DNA of 55,324 nt from Planctomycetota bacterium (GTDB taxonomy: Bacteria > Planctomycetota > J058 > J103), in the NCBI GenBank assembly GCA_026004615.1, contig BPJM01000015.1, forward strand, positions 1 through 55,324. The letters run 5' to 3'. The position numbers were made by a program, and so were the translations under genes. The notes beneath the pieces were generated by a model. It did not search any database and was not told the DNA's origin. It saw only the letters and a list, made by a program, of their open reading frames with translations. Below are positions 44,763-54,137 of this stretch, in pieces; position 1 is the stretch's first letter; the number at the start of each line of letters is the position of its first letter.

Positions 44763-46481
44763 TCAGCGGCGCTCCAGATGCGCGTACGGCGGGTGGGTCT
44801 GCAGCCGCGGGTCCTCGAGCGCCCCGCCCATCGTGAAGTGGTAGAGGTCCTGCAGCTGCGCCTGGCGGATGCCGAGCAACCGGTGGGTCACCTCGTCGAA
44901 GAAGCAGCCCATGCCGGTACCCCTCAGCCCCAGCGCCTCGGCACCCAGATACAACACCTGCCCCACCAGCCCCGCCTCCCAGTGCAACCGCCGGTAGAAC
45001 CACGGCCCGAACGCCTGCAGCGCCTGTCGCAAGGGGGCCAGCATGGCGAGCGCGAACGCGCCCTCGGAGGCGATCCACTGCTCGCAGCTCGCCTGCCGCG
45101 CCGCCGCGCGCACGTCCGCTCGCGCCAGCAAAAACAGCGGGAGCTTGTCGGGACAGCCCTCCGGCCGCTCCCAGCGGAAGTCCGGCCGCAGCGCGGCGCG
45201 CCAGAGCTCTGCGCGCGCTGGCTCGCGCACCAGCGCGTACAGCCCCCGCGGCAGCTCCGCCACCCGGTGCACGAACAGCACGAGATCCACCTGCGGCGGC
45301 CAGGGCAGGAGGTCCAGCGGCGGGCAGTGGGGCCGGCGGAGCAGGCGCCCGAGCAGCAGATAGAACGGCTCCCGCTTCAGGCCCGTCCGGCCATCCAGCT
45401 CCAGGCAGCTCCGCCGCTGCTGGATCAGCCGGCGCAGCGGAACCGCGAACCACTCCTCGCTGCCGGCGGGCTCGCCGCCGGCGATCGCGCCCGCGGCCGC
45501 CGCCCCCGCCGCGGCCGCGGCGCCGCCCCCGGCCGGCTGTTCCTGCCACCAGGCCCGCGGCGGCGGCTCGTCGCGGGCGGTGGCGGCCGCGACCTGCTCG
45601 ATCACCGGCCAGTCGTGATGCCACGGGCTCAGGGTGTTGGGCCGGCCGTGCCAGCGGGCGGCGCGCAGGCGCGCGCGCAGCGGCTCGGGGACCGCGAACC
45701 GCTGCTCGGCAGCCGGCGCCAGCGCCCGGTCCGCGGGGTACACCACCACCAGCGCGCGCGCCTGTTCGGCCTCCGGACCGCTCTGCGCGAAGGTGCCGAA
45801 GAGCTCCGCCAGCGCCGCCTCGGCCGCCGGCTCCAGCAGCCGCGCCCGCCAGCCCAGCGCCGCCGCCGCGAACGCGACGCTGCCGAGGGCATGGCCCAGG
45901 TCGAGTTCGCAGTAGCGGAAGGCGCGCTCGCCGTATTTCCAGGACTCGCGCCAGGGGATGGTGCTCAGCCCGAGCAACAGGCACGGCCGGGGCAAGCCCG
46001 CGGTCAGCGCCGCCCAATCGGCCGGCTCCAGCTCCAGGCGCAGCTCGAGCGCGTGCTCGTAGGGCGCATAGTGGTAGACCGCGGGCCGGGCGGCCAGCCC
46101 CGGCACCGGCCCCGCGAGCAGGTAGCCCTCGGTCGGGTGCAGGTTGCCGCTGGAGGGATTGGCGCGCAGCGCCCAGCGGGAGCGGCCGGACTGCTTCCAG
46201 GCGCTCAGCCCGAGCGCATCGCGGAGCAGCTGCGAGACCGCGCGGCGATCGAGCGGGCGGGGGGCCGCCGCCCCCGGCTGGCCGATCTGCGCCAGGGTCG
46301 GCTGTTCGGCCGCCGGGCCGGCGGGCTCGCACACATCGAGCGGCAGCTGCGCCGCGCCCTCGTAGCGCCGGTAGGGGCTGGGCTGGCTGTCCCAGTCCAG
46401 CCAGCCGAGCGAGCGCGCGAAGCGGTGCGGGTGGTGCTTGGTCCGCTCGTGGTAGCGGAGCACGAATTCGAGCCGGTCCAT
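44763..46481 (-). CDS. SagB-type double-domain nitroreductase
   Basis: Two nitroreductase (FMN) domains are arranged in tandem: the first with YEGAAQLPL, NPSSGNLHPTEGYLL and WRESWKYGERAFRYCELDLG; the second with LRRLIQQRRSCLELDG, LFLLARADVRAAARQ and LGLRGTGMGCFFDEVTHRLL. The typical R-R-S-x-R FMN-binding motif of SagB appears here as QQRRSCLEL. SagB dehydrogenases oxidise azolines in thiazole/oxazole peptides, but relatives without such clusters are common in proteobacteria, and none of the other synthetase genes is here. Start ATG 46481. It may belong to a small unit with the OYE-family gene just upstream. Confidence 0.87.
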   Translation of the reverse strand: MDRLEFVLRYHERTKHHPHRFARSLGWLDWDSQPSPYRRYEGAAQLPLDVCEPAGPAAEQPTLAQIGQPGAAAPRPLDRRAVSQLLRDALGLSAWKQSGRSRWALRANPSSGNLHPTEGYLLAGPVPGLAARPAVYHYAPYEHALELRLELEPADWAALTAGLPRPCLLLGLSTIPWRESWKYGERAFRYCELDLGHALGSVAFAAAALGWRARLLEPAAEAALAELFGTFAQSGPEAEQARALVVVYPADRALAPAAEQRFAVPEPLRARLRAARWHGRPNTLSPWHHDWPVIEQVAAATARDEPPPRAWWQEQPAGGGAAAAAGAAAAGAIAGGEPAGSEEWFAVPLRRLIQQRRSCLELDGRTGLKREPFYLLLGRLLRRPHCPPLDLLPWPPQVDLVLFVHRVAELPRGLYALVREPARAELWRAALRPDFRWERPEGCPDKLPLFLLARADVRAAARQASCEQWIASEGAFALAMLAPLRQALQAFGPWFYRRLHWEAGLVGQVLYLGAEALGLRGTGMGCFFDEVTHRLLGIRQAQLQDLYHFTMGGALEDPRLQTHPPYAHLERR

Positions 46482-46543
46482 GCGGGTACTGTAGCAGGGG
46501 CGCGCCCGCGGGCGCGCAGGCGCGCTGCGGCCGCGCGCCGCCC

Positions 46544-48047
46544 TCAGCCGGGCCCTGTGTCCCCCGCCTCCAGCTCCGCGCGCGCCCAGTCCGGCGGCTG
46601 CCAGGGCGGGGCGAGGAGCCGCCGCTTGCCGTCCGCACTCAGCCGCACGCCCGGCTCCTCGAGCCCCTCGCGGTCCCAGAGCTGGCAGGTCACCTGCTGG
46701 TGTTTCTGGTCCAGCGCCTCGCAGTAGTTGGTGTACTTGCAGCGGCGCACCTGTTCGCCGAGCCCGAGCCGCATCTTGAGGAACCAGTCCGGATCGGCGA
46801 GCGACTGGCGCGCGGCGGCGATCACGTCCGCCTCTCCGCGCGCGAGGATGCCCTCGGCCTGCTCGAAGCTGCAGATTGCCGCCGCTGACCACGATCGGGG
46901 TCGACCACCCCGCCTGGCGGATCGCCGCCCGCACCTGGGCCGCGGGCGGCACGTTGCGCCCGAACGGCCCGCGCCCATCCGAGTGCACGGTCGGCATGCA
47001 CTCGTAGCCGCTGGGACCGGTATACGGATAGGCCGCCCAGCCGATCTTGGGCTGCGCGGCGTCCTCGAACTTGCCGCCGCGCGACAGCGACAGATAATCC
47101 ATCCCCGCCTCGGCGAAGCGGCGCCCGAAGTAGATCGCGTCCTCCAGGCCGCTACCGCCCTCGATCGTCTCCTCGGTCAGATACCGGCAGCCGACGGCGA
47201 ACCGCTCGCTCACCGCGGCGCGCACCGCCTGGTAGACCTCCAGCGGCAGGCGGACCCGGTGCTCGCGCGGCCCGCCGTACCCATCCGGCCGCGTGTTGCG
47301 CGCCGAGAGGAACGAGGCCATGGTGTAGGCGTGCGCATAGTGGAGCTCCACCCCGTCGAAGCCCGCCTGCTCGGCGCGCCGCGCCGCCGCCGCGAAGATC
47401 CCGGGCAGCACGCGCGGCAGCGCGCGGATGTGCGGCAGCTCCAGGTCGGTCACCCGCTCGCGGTAGCCCCAGCGCAGCGCCTCCAGCTCGCGCGGGGTGA
47501 GCACGCGCTCGTGCGTCTGGTCATCCGCCTGCAGCAGCGCCTCGCGCACCTGCTCCTCGGGCGTCTGGGGCGGCAGGCCGAGCAGCGCCCGGTGCCGGTC
47601 GGTGATCCGCAGGTAGCGGCGGAAGTACTTCTCGGGGGTGGGGCGCCGCTTGATCGCCAGGAAGTCGATGATCTGGATGAACAGCCGCGTCTGCCCGCCG
47701 CTGGCCCGCCGCACGGTGGCGACCAGCTCGCGCAAGCCGGGCAGGAATCGATCGTCCCCGATGCGCAGCAGCGGCCCGCTCGGGATGTCGCGCACCCCGG
47801 TCGCCTCGACCACCAGCGCCCCGGGCCGGCCGCGCGCGAACCGCTCGTACCAGGCGAGCACCTCCTCGGTCACGAACCCCTCTTCGGTCGCCCGCCACGG
47901 CACCATCGCCGGCACCCAGGTGCGGCTGGCGAGCCGCACCGGCCCGATCGCGATCGGCGAGAACAACCGCGAGCGCGCCGCCTGCTCGCGGGTGGGCCAG
48001 CCGGGCGGTGGCCGCTCGTGCTTGATCCGTTCGGGCGGCCGCCACAT
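46544..48047 (-). CDS. NADH:flavin oxidoreductase, Old Yellow Enzyme family, one frame break
   Basis: The FMN-binding TIM barrel is recognisable: LFSPIAIGPVRLASRTWVPA, GRPGALVVEATGVRD, AGFDGVELHYAHAYTMASFL (catalytic His-x-x-His/Tyr region) and SARNTRPDGYGG. The frame breaks near 46876, where an extra A disrupts SGG then ICSFEQAEGILARGEAD; removing it continues to CKYTNYCEALDQKHQQVTCQ, a Cys-rich C-terminal stretch of 4Fe-4S type (C-x3-C-type spacing, incomplete by eye). Start at ATG 48047 (GAGGG spacing); ATG 48056 is an alternative. It lies immediately downstream of an acyl-CoA dehydrogenase and probably reduces an unsaturated CoA thioester or enone. Confidence 0.82.
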
Positions 48048-48048
48048 G

Positions 48049-49257
48049 CTAGGCATCCCTCGCCCGGTCCGGCTGCGGGCGCGCGCCGGGGCGGCCGAGC
48101 AGCCGGCCCGCGATGATCAGGTGCTGGATCTCGGTCGTGCCCTCGTAGATGCGCAGCGCGCGGACGGCGCGATACAGCCGTTCCACTGGCTCGCCCACCA
48201 GCACCCCCCGCCCGCCCAGCACCTGCACCGCCCCGTCGACGATGCGCTGCGCGGCCTCGGTGGCGAACGCCTTCGCCATCGCGGCGGCGAGCGGCAGCTG
48301 CTCCTCGCGCCCGCGGTCGGCCTCCCACGCCGCGCGGTAGGTGAGCAGGCGCGCCGCCTCGAGCTCGATCGCCATGCCGGCGAGCCGGTGGCGCACCACG
48401 GGCTGCTCGGCGAGCGGCTTGCCGAACTGGGTGCGCGCGAGCGCGTGCGCCTGCGCCTCGGCCAGCGCACGCGCCGCCATGCCACAGGCGGCGGCGGCGA
48501 CAGTGGGGCGCAGCCGATCGAGCGTGTGCATGCCGAGCCGGAAGCCTTCCCCCTCCTGGCCCAGGCGCGCGGCGGCCGGCACCCGGCAGTCCTGCAGGCG
48601 CAGCTCGCCGAGCGGGTGCGGGGCGCTGGGCTGCTGGGCGCCGGCGAAGACAAGGCCCGGGGTGTCCGCCGGCACCACGAACGCGCTCAACCCGCGGTGG
48701 CGCGCAGCGGGATCGGTGCTGGCGAACACCACGTACACATCGGCCAGCCCCGCGTTCGAGATCAGGGTCTTGTGGCCCTGGAGCACATAGTGCGCGCCGT
48801 CGCGCCGGGCGGTGGTGCGCAGCGCCGCGACGTCCGAGCCCGCCTCGGGCTCGGTCATGGCGAAGGCGGCCATGGCGCGGCCGGCGGCGATCGCGGGCAG
48901 CCAGCGCTGCCGGAGCTCCGGCGTGCCGGCGAGCAGGATGGGCGTGCCGCCGAGAAACTGCAGCGCCGCCACCGCGTCGGCGAGCGGCGAGGCCGCGGCC
49001 AGCGCCTCGCGCACCAGCGCGCACGCGCGGAGATCCGGGCCGTGCGCACTGCCGCCGAGGTCAGCCGGGAAGGCATGCCGCAGCCAGCCCGCCTCGCCGA
49101 GCAGGCGGAGCAGCTCGCGCGCCTGCGCGCGTGCGGCGGCATCGCTCTCGGGCGCGGGCAGCGGCGCGAGCCGCTCGCGCGCGAACGCCTCGAGCTCGGC
49201 GGCCAGCCCGAGATGCCGCTCCTCGAGCAACGCCCGCACGGTCTCGATCCCGGGCAT
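48049..49257 (-). CDS. Acyl-CoA dehydrogenase
   Basis: This FAD enzyme oxidises acyl-CoA to 2,3-enoyl-CoA. Motifs: [46 protein letters not shown] [20 protein letters not shown], and [20 protein letters not shown] near the C-terminus, containing the catalytic glutamate position typical of the family. The 402-residue length is normal. ATG 49257 has CGGAGG upstream. It ends against the OYE gene, so the two are one unit. With the enoyl-CoA hydratase, SDR and CoA ligase nearby it fits a beta-oxidation-like branch of an aromatic acid pathway. Confidence 0.92.
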   Translation of the reverse strand: MPGIETVRALLEERHLGLAAELEAFARERLAPLPAPESDAAARAQARELLRLLGEAGWLRHAFPADLGGSAHGPDLRACALVREALAAASPLADAVAALQFLGGTPILLAGTPELRQRWLPAIAAGRAMAAFAMTEPEAGSDVAALRTTARRDGAHYVLQGHKTLISNAGLADVYVVFASTDPAARHRGLSAFVVPADTPGLVFAGAQQPSAPHPLGELRLQDCRVPAAARLGQEGEGFRLGMHTLDRLRPTVAAAACGMAARALAEAQAHALARTQFGKPLAEQPVVRHRLAGMAIELEAARLLTYRAAWEADRGREEQLPLAAAMAKAFATEAAQRIVDGAVQVLGGRGVLVGEPVERLYRAVRALRIYEGTTEIQHLIIAGRLLGRPGARPQPDRARDA

Positions 49258-49368
49258 GGTCCGACCTCCGCCGGGGCGGGCACGCTCCGCCTCGCGCATC
49301 GAGTATAACGGGGCGCGGCGTCCTGCGGGCAGGCAGGCGGCGATCGCGCGGCGCGGAGGAGCAGTCCG

Positions 49369-50358
49369 GTGCGCGTATTCGTGGCGGGGGCGAGCGGGGC
49401 GATCGGCCGGCCGCTCGTCGCGCGGCTGCTCATGGCGGGCCACCAGGTGGTGGCGATGACGCGCTCGCCCCGGGCGGCGGCGCAGCTCGCGGAGATGGGC
49501 GCGCAGCCGGTCGTGTGCGACGCGTTCGAGCTGCCGGCGCTGGCACGCGCTCTGCGCGAGGCGCGGCCCGAGGCCGTGGTCCACCAGCTCACCGCGATCC
49601 CGTCGCGCGTGCATCCGCGGCGGGTGGCAGCCCAGCTGGCCGCGACGAACCGGCTGCGGACGGAGGGCACGCGCAACCTGCTGCAGGCGGCGCGGGCGGC
49701 CGGCGCGCGGCGGCTGCTCGTGCAGAGCGTGGCGTTTGCCTACGCGCCGCGGCGCGGCGGACCCCACACCGAGCAGGAACCGCTGTACCTGCAGGCACCG
49801 CGGGCCTTCCGGCCGGTGATCGCAGCGGTGGACGAACTGGAGCGGCTCGCCACGGGGAGCCCCGGGCTGACGGGGATCGTGCTGCGCTACGGGCTGTTCT
49901 ACGGTCCGGGAACGATCTACGCGCCGGACGGCAGCTTCGCCGCGGACGTGCGGCGGCGCCGAGTACCGTTGATCGGCGGGGGCGAGGGGGTGTTCTCCTT
50001 CATCCAGCTGGAAGACGCGGCGGCCGCCACGGTGCAGGCGCTGGAGCGCGCCGCGCCGGGGATCTACAACGTGGTCGACGACGATCCCGCCCCGATGCGG
50101 AGCTGGCTGCCCCACTACGCCGAACTGCTCGGCGCGCCGCCGCCGCGGCGGTTGCCGCGCTGGCTGGGCCGGCTGGCAGGGGGGCCGTACGCCATCTATC
50201 TGTGTTGCGAGCAGCGCGGCGCCAGCAATGCGCGGGCGCGCGCGGCGCTGGGCTGGGCGCCGCGCCACCCGAGCTGGCGCGAGGGTTTTGCCACCCTGCT
50301 CGGGCGCCCGGCGGCGGGATGCGGGTGCTCCGCCCACCGGGTTGCGGGCACGCGCTAG
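49369..50358 (+). CDS. NAD(P)-dependent epimerase/dehydratase
   Basis: The extended-SDR Rossmann fold starts MRVFVAGASGAIGRPLVARL (G-x-x-G-x-x-G), followed by the serine/threonine strand LLVQSVAFAYAPR and FYGPGTIYAPDGSF. The exact catalytic YxxxK is not clear. The C-terminus GWAPRHPSWREGFATLL is the usual one. The GTG start at 49369 has GGAGGAG upstream. Its 3' end overlaps the opposite-strand enoyl-CoA hydratase gene by 4 bp. Its substrate is not evident. Confidence 0.87.
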   Translation: MRVFVAGASGAIGRPLVARLLMAGHQVVAMTRSPRAAAQLAEMGAQPVVCDAFELPALARALREARPEAVVHQLTAIPSRVHPRRVAAQLAATNRLRTEGTRNLLQAARAAGARRLLVQSVAFAYAPRRGGPHTEQEPLYLQAPRAFRPVIAAVDELERLATGSPGLTGIVLRYGLFYGPGTIYAPDGSFAADVRRRRVPLIGGGEGVFSFIQLEDAAAATVQALERAAPGIYNVVDDDPAPMRSWLPHYAELLGAPPPRRLPRWLGRLAGGPYAIYLCCEQRGASNARARAALGWAPRHPSWREGFATLLGRPAAGCGCSAHRVAGTR

Positions 50359-51155
50359 CGGAACACCGGCTGGCGGCGGGCGCGGAAGGCCTCGTAGGCC
50401 TCGCGGAAGTTGGCATCCAGCATGCAGGCGGCCTGGATCTGCGCCTCGGCCTCGAGCGCGCTCGCCAGGTCCATCGCCGCCTCGCGGTCGAGCATCTCCT
50501 TGGTGATCGCGAGCGCGAACGAGGGCCCGGCGGCGAGCCGCTCCGCCCACGCGCGCGCCTGGGCGAGCGTCTGCTCCTTGGGCACCACGCGGTGGTAGAG
50601 CCCGATCTGGTACGCCCGCTGGGCGTCGATGAACTCCCCGGTCATGAGCAGCTCGGTCGCATGCCCCAGCCCCACCAGCCGCGGCAAGAGCCAGCACGCC
50701 CCCATGTCGGCGCCGCTCAGCCCCACGCGCGTGAACAGAAACGCGATGCGCGCGTCCTCGGCGGCGATGCGGAAGTCGCAGGCGGCGGCGATGACCGCCC
50801 CCGCCCCGGCGACGGTGCCGTTGAGCGCCGCCACCACCGGGCGGCGGCAGCGCCGGATGGCGAGCACCAGCGCGCAGGTCAGGCGCGTGAAGGCGAGCAG
50901 CTCTTCGTAGCTGCGATCGAGCAGCCGGCCGATGATCTCCTCGACGTCGCCGCCCGAGCAGAACGCGCGGCCGGCACCGGTCAGCACGATCGCCCGCACG
51001 CCCTCCTCGCGGTCCAGCGCCTCGAAGGTGCGCGTCAGCTCCTCGTAGACCTCGAACGTCAGCGCATTCAGCCGCTCGGGCCGCTCCAGCGTGATGGTGG
51101 CGAGCGCCCGCTCGCGGTCGTGCTCGTAGCGAAAGCTCCGGGTCGCGATGGCCAT
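50355..51155 (-). CDS. Enoyl-CoA hydratase/isomerase family protein
   Basis: The crotonase fold is seen from VRAIVLTGAGRAFCSGGDVE (oxyanion hole), AALNGTVAGAGAVIAAACDF and FTRVGLSGADMGACWLLPRL. In the classical hydratase the catalytic Glu occupies a similar position to the GADMGA region; here there is Asp, so isomerase, hydrolase or a different hydratase is possible. The ADMGAxxLLPRxVG pattern is recurrent in crotonases of aromatic and cyclic acid pathways. The 266-residue length is normal. It follows RidA and SDR genes on the same strand, 10 nt apart, and forms an operon with them. Confidence 0.9.
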   Translation of the reverse strand: MAIATRSFRYEHDRERALATITLERPERLNALTFEVYEELTRTFEALDREEGVRAIVLTGAGRAFCSGGDVEEIIGRLLDRSYEELLAFTRLTCALVLAIRRCRRPVVAALNGTVAGAGAVIAAACDFRIAAEDARIAFLFTRVGLSGADMGACWLLPRLVGLGHATELLMTGEFIDAQRAYQIGLYHRVVPKEQTLAQARAWAERLAAGPSFALAITKEMLDREAAMDLASALEAEAQIQAACMLDANFREAYEAFRARRQPVFR

Positions 51156-51165
51156 GCTCTGCTCC

Positions 51166-51606
51166 TCAACTCGCTGCGGCGGGAGCGGGCGGCGCCGGGC
51201 CCGCGAGCGGGATGGCCGCCGTCGCCTCGATCTCGACCTTGGCCGCCGGATCGAGCAGGCCGCGCACCACCAGCAGCGCCATCGCCGGGTAGTGCCGGCC
51301 CATGATCTCGCGGTAGCGCCGCCCGATCTCGCGCCGGGCCGCGATGTACTCGGCGCGATCGGTCACGTAGATGGTCAGCCGCGCCAGGTGCTCCGGCCGC
51401 CCGCCCGCCCGTTCGACCACCTGGACCACGTTGCGCAGCGCCTGCGCGAACTGCGGCGCCAGCTCCGCCGCCACCAGCCGCTGTTCGCGGTCCCAGCCCA
51501 CCTGGCCCGCCACGAACAGCAGCCGCACCCCCGGCGGCGCCAGCATGCCGTGGCTGTAGCCGACCGGCGGGCCGAGCTCCTCGGGATTGATCGGCTCCAG
51601 GCTCAC
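51166..51606 (-). CDS. RidA/YjgF family protein lacking the usual catalytic arginine
   Basis: This is a 146-residue Rid-superfamily member: GPPVGYSHGMLAPPG, VAGQVGWDRE, QFAQALRNVVQVVERAGG, RLTIYVTDRAEYIAA and VEIEATAAIPL. In RidA, Arg105 (E. coli) follows a Pro-Ala and carries out imine/enamine hydrolysis; here this reads YPAMALLVV, so that arginine is replaced. Such members are usually grouped as non-deaminase Rid subfamilies. The GTG start overlaps the SDR stop (GTGA). In this gene set it may act on an amino- or imino-intermediate in the degradation of the aromatic acid, but that is a guess. Confidence 0.87.
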   Translation of the reverse strand: MSLEPINPEELGPPVGYSHGMLAPPGVRLLFVAGQVGWDREQRLVAAELAPQFAQALRNVVQVVERAGGRPEHLARLTIYVTDRAEYIAARREIGRRYREIMGRHYPAMALLVVRGLLDPAAKVEIEATAAIPLAGPAPPAPAAAS

Positions 51607-52376
51607 CCCTGCACGCCCCCGCCGTCCAGCACCAGCGCCTGCCCGTTGACGCCCGCCGCCTCGGGGCTACACAGCCAGAGCACCAGCCCCGCCACCTCCT
51701 CCGGCCGGATCAGCCGGCGCTGCGGGGTGGTGGCGAGGATGGCCGCCAGCGCCTCCTCGCGGCTGCGGCCGGTCCGCGCGACGATGCGCTGGATGCTCTG
51801 CTCGGTCATCGGGGTGTCGACGTAGCCCGGGCAGACCGCGTTCACCGTCACCCCCTGGCGGGCCACCTCCAGCGCCGCGCAGCGCACCAGGCCCAGCACC
51901 GCGTGCTTGGAGGCGGCATAGGCGGCGATGTACGGCGCGCCCGTGCGCGCCGCCACCGAGGCGATGGCGATGACCCGCCCCCAGCCGCGTTCCGCCATCG
52001 CGGGCAGGAACGCGCGCGTGCAGAGGAAGGTGCCGGTGGCGTTGACCGCGAGCATGCGGTTCCACTCCGCGAGCTCCAGCGCGCGCAGCGGCGCCGAGCC
52101 TGCGACGCCGGCGTTGTTGACCAGGATGTCGACCGCGCCCAGGCGCGCGAGCGCAAGGCGGCGCAGCCCCTCGACGCTCGCCTCGTCGGCGACGTCGCAG
52201 GGGGCGACATGGGCGGTGCCGCCCGCGGCGCGGATGCGCTCCGCCACCGCCTCCAGCTCGCCCCTGCTGCGCGCTGCCAGCACCACCGCCGCCCCGGCCG
52301 CCGCCAGCCGCTCGGCGATCGCAGCCCCGATGCCGCGCCCGGCGCCGGTCACCACCGCTCCCCTGCCCGCGAGCAT
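51603..52376 (-). CDS. Short-chain dehydrogenase/reductase
   Basis: The classical SDR motifs are complete: cofactor TGAGRGIGAAIAERL, NNAGVAGSAPLR, catalytic Ser in VIAIASVAARTG, YIAAYAASKHAVLG (Tyr-x-x-x-Lys) and PGYVDTPMTEQ. The start ATG 52376 is preceded by GGAGAGG; the longer ATG 52409 reading is less likely. The 257 residues are typical. It opens the SDR-RidA-enoyl-CoA hydratase operon and is divergent from the CoA ligase gene, as often seen in catabolic gene clusters. A 3-hydroxyacyl-CoA dehydrogenase role fits the context. Confidence 0.92.
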   Translation of the reverse strand: MLAGRGAVVTGAGRGIGAAIAERLAAAGAAVVLAARSRGELEAVAERIRAAGGTAHVAPCDVADEASVEGLRRLALARLGAVDILVNNAGVAGSAPLRALELAEWNRMLAVNATGTFLCTRAFLPAMAERGWGRVIAIASVAARTGAPYIAAYAASKHAVLGLVRCAALEVARQGVTVNAVCPGYVDTPMTEQSIQRIVARTGRSREEALAAILATTPQRRLIRPEEVAGLVLWLCSPEAAGVNGQALVLDGGGVQG

Positions 52377-52474
52377 GCCGCCTCTCCGCCGCGCGCGTCG
52401 CGCTCGCACCGCCTGCCCGGCGGCCGCACCCCGCCGCCGGCGCGGCTCGCCCCGCGCGGGGGCGCAATGGTAGC

Positions 52475-54134
52475 ATGGCGGCGCGGCGGCTCACAAATCG
52501 GGCGAGGTCCTGGATCGTGCGCGAGCGCGAGGTGCTCAACATCGCGGACCGGTTCCTCGATGCGCGGGGTGCGCGAGGGAGCCGGCGAGCGGGTGGCGCT
52601 GGAGTGCGGCGGCGAGCGGCTGACCTACCGCGAGGTGCAGGCGCTGGCGGCACGCTTCGGCCACGTGCTGCGCGGGCTCGGGGTGGAGCCCGAACACCGG
52701 GTGATCATCGCGCTGCCCGACGGCCCGGAGTTCGCCGGCGCGCTGTTCGGCACGCTCAAGCTCGGCGCGGTGGCGGTCATGCTCAACCCCGAGCTGGGGT
52801 GCCGCGCAGCTCGAGGCGACGCTGAGCTACACCGGTGCGCGGGCCGCGGTGGTCGGGCCGGAGGCGGCGCCGCGGTTCGCTGCGGCGGCGGCTGCGGCGC
52901 CGCGGCTGCGCGCCGTGCTGGTGGCGGGCGGGCCCCGCGCCCGCAGGCCTGCCCTCGTTCGAGCGCGAGGCCGCGGGCGTGCCCGCGGAGCTGCCGAGCG
53001 AGCCGACCCACCCCGATGACCCGGCGATCTGGCTGTTCTCCGGGGGGCACCACTGGCCTGCCCAAGGCGGTGGTGCAGGCGCACGCCTCGTTCGCCTACC
53101 AGGCCGAGCACTATGCCCGCCTGGTGATCGGCTACCGGCCCGAGGACAAGACGATCTCGGTGCCGAAGCTCTTCTTCGGCTATGCGACCGGCTCCAACCT
53201 GTTCTTTCCCTTCTCGGCGGGGCGCGTGCGCGGTGCTGTTCCCCGAGCGGCCGAGCCCGGCCGTGCTGTTCGAGAAGATCCGGCGCCACCGGCCCACGAT
53301 CCTGATCAACGTGCCGACCATGATCCACCGCATGGTGAGCGATCCCGCCGCACGCGAGCGGGACCTCGGCTCGCTGCGGGCTCGCCACCTCGGCCGGCGA
53401 GGCGCTGCCAGCGGGGCTGTACCGCCGCTGGGCGCGAGACCTTCGGGGGTGGAGCTGCTGGACGGGCTGGGCACGGCCGAGATGTGGCACATCTTCATCT
53501 CCAACCGGCCGGGGGCGGTGCGGCCGGGCACGCTCGGCCAGGTGGTGCCCGGCTTCGAGGTCAAGCTGTGCGACGATCAGGGCCGCGAGGTGGGGCCGGG
53601 CGAGGTCGGGGCGCTGTGGGTGCGCGGCGGGGCGCGCGCCACCCAGTACTGGCGGCAGCGCGACAAGACCCGCCAGGTCTTTCGCGGCGAGTGGGTGGTG
53701 ACCGGGGATCTGTTGCGGCGCGATTGCCGACGGCTACTTCACCTACTGCGGGCGGGGGCGATGAGCTGCTGAAGGTGGCGGGCCGCTGGCTCGCCCCCCA
53801 GGAGGTCGAAGGGGCGCTGCTCGCGCACCCGGCGGTGGCGGAGTGCGCGGTCGTCGCGGCGCCCGATCCGCAGGGGCTGCTCAAGCCGGTGGCCTTCGTG
53901 GTGCCGGCCGCGGGCGCGGGCGCGGCGAGCGGGGGCCAGGGCGGCGGCCAGGCTGCGGAACTCGCCGAGCGGCTGCAGCGGTTTGTTGCCGAGCGCCTGG
54001 AGGGCTACAAGGTGCCGCGGCGGGTGGTGCTGTGCGAGGCGCTGCCGCGCACGCACCTCGGCAAGGTCGACCGGGGGCGGCTGGGCCAGCAGGCGCGGGC
54101 GCTGCTCGCCGCGCGGCGGCCGGACGAGGGGTAG
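52475..54134 (+). CDS. Benzoate-CoA ligase family enzyme (aromatic acyl-CoA synthetase), many frame breaks
   Basis: The coding sense jumps frames about ten times, but repairing single-base excess in short runs (52566-52569, 52796-52799, 52933-52936, 53042-53047, 53219-53222, 53378-53380, 53440-53441, 53445-53449, 53724-53725, 53754-53758) restores one protein. It has LTYREVQALAARFGHVLRGL, SGGTTGLPKAVVQAHASFAY, SVPKLFFGYATGSNLFFPF (benzoate-CoA ligase pattern), ELLDGLGTAEMWHIFISNRP and ELLKVAGRWLAPQEVEGALL, with the C-terminal THLGKVDRGRL lysine. Such ligases make benzoyl-, 2-aminobenzoyl- or related CoA thioesters. GTG at 52517 has a better ribosome site than ATG 52475. The creatininase gene begins 3 nt after its stop. 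Confidence 0.8.
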
Positions 54135-54137
54135 GCG

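Noticed and set aside
44763..46481. A thiazole/oxazole-modified peptide cluster (SagB as azoline dehydrogenase)
   Set aside because: No YcaO cyclodehydratase, no precursor peptide and no transporter are nearby.
46544..48047. A fused 2-aminobenzoyl-CoA monooxygenase/reductase
   Set aside because: The OYE part has no N-terminal flavin monooxygenase domain; the preceding sequence is the end of the acyl-CoA dehydrogenase gene.
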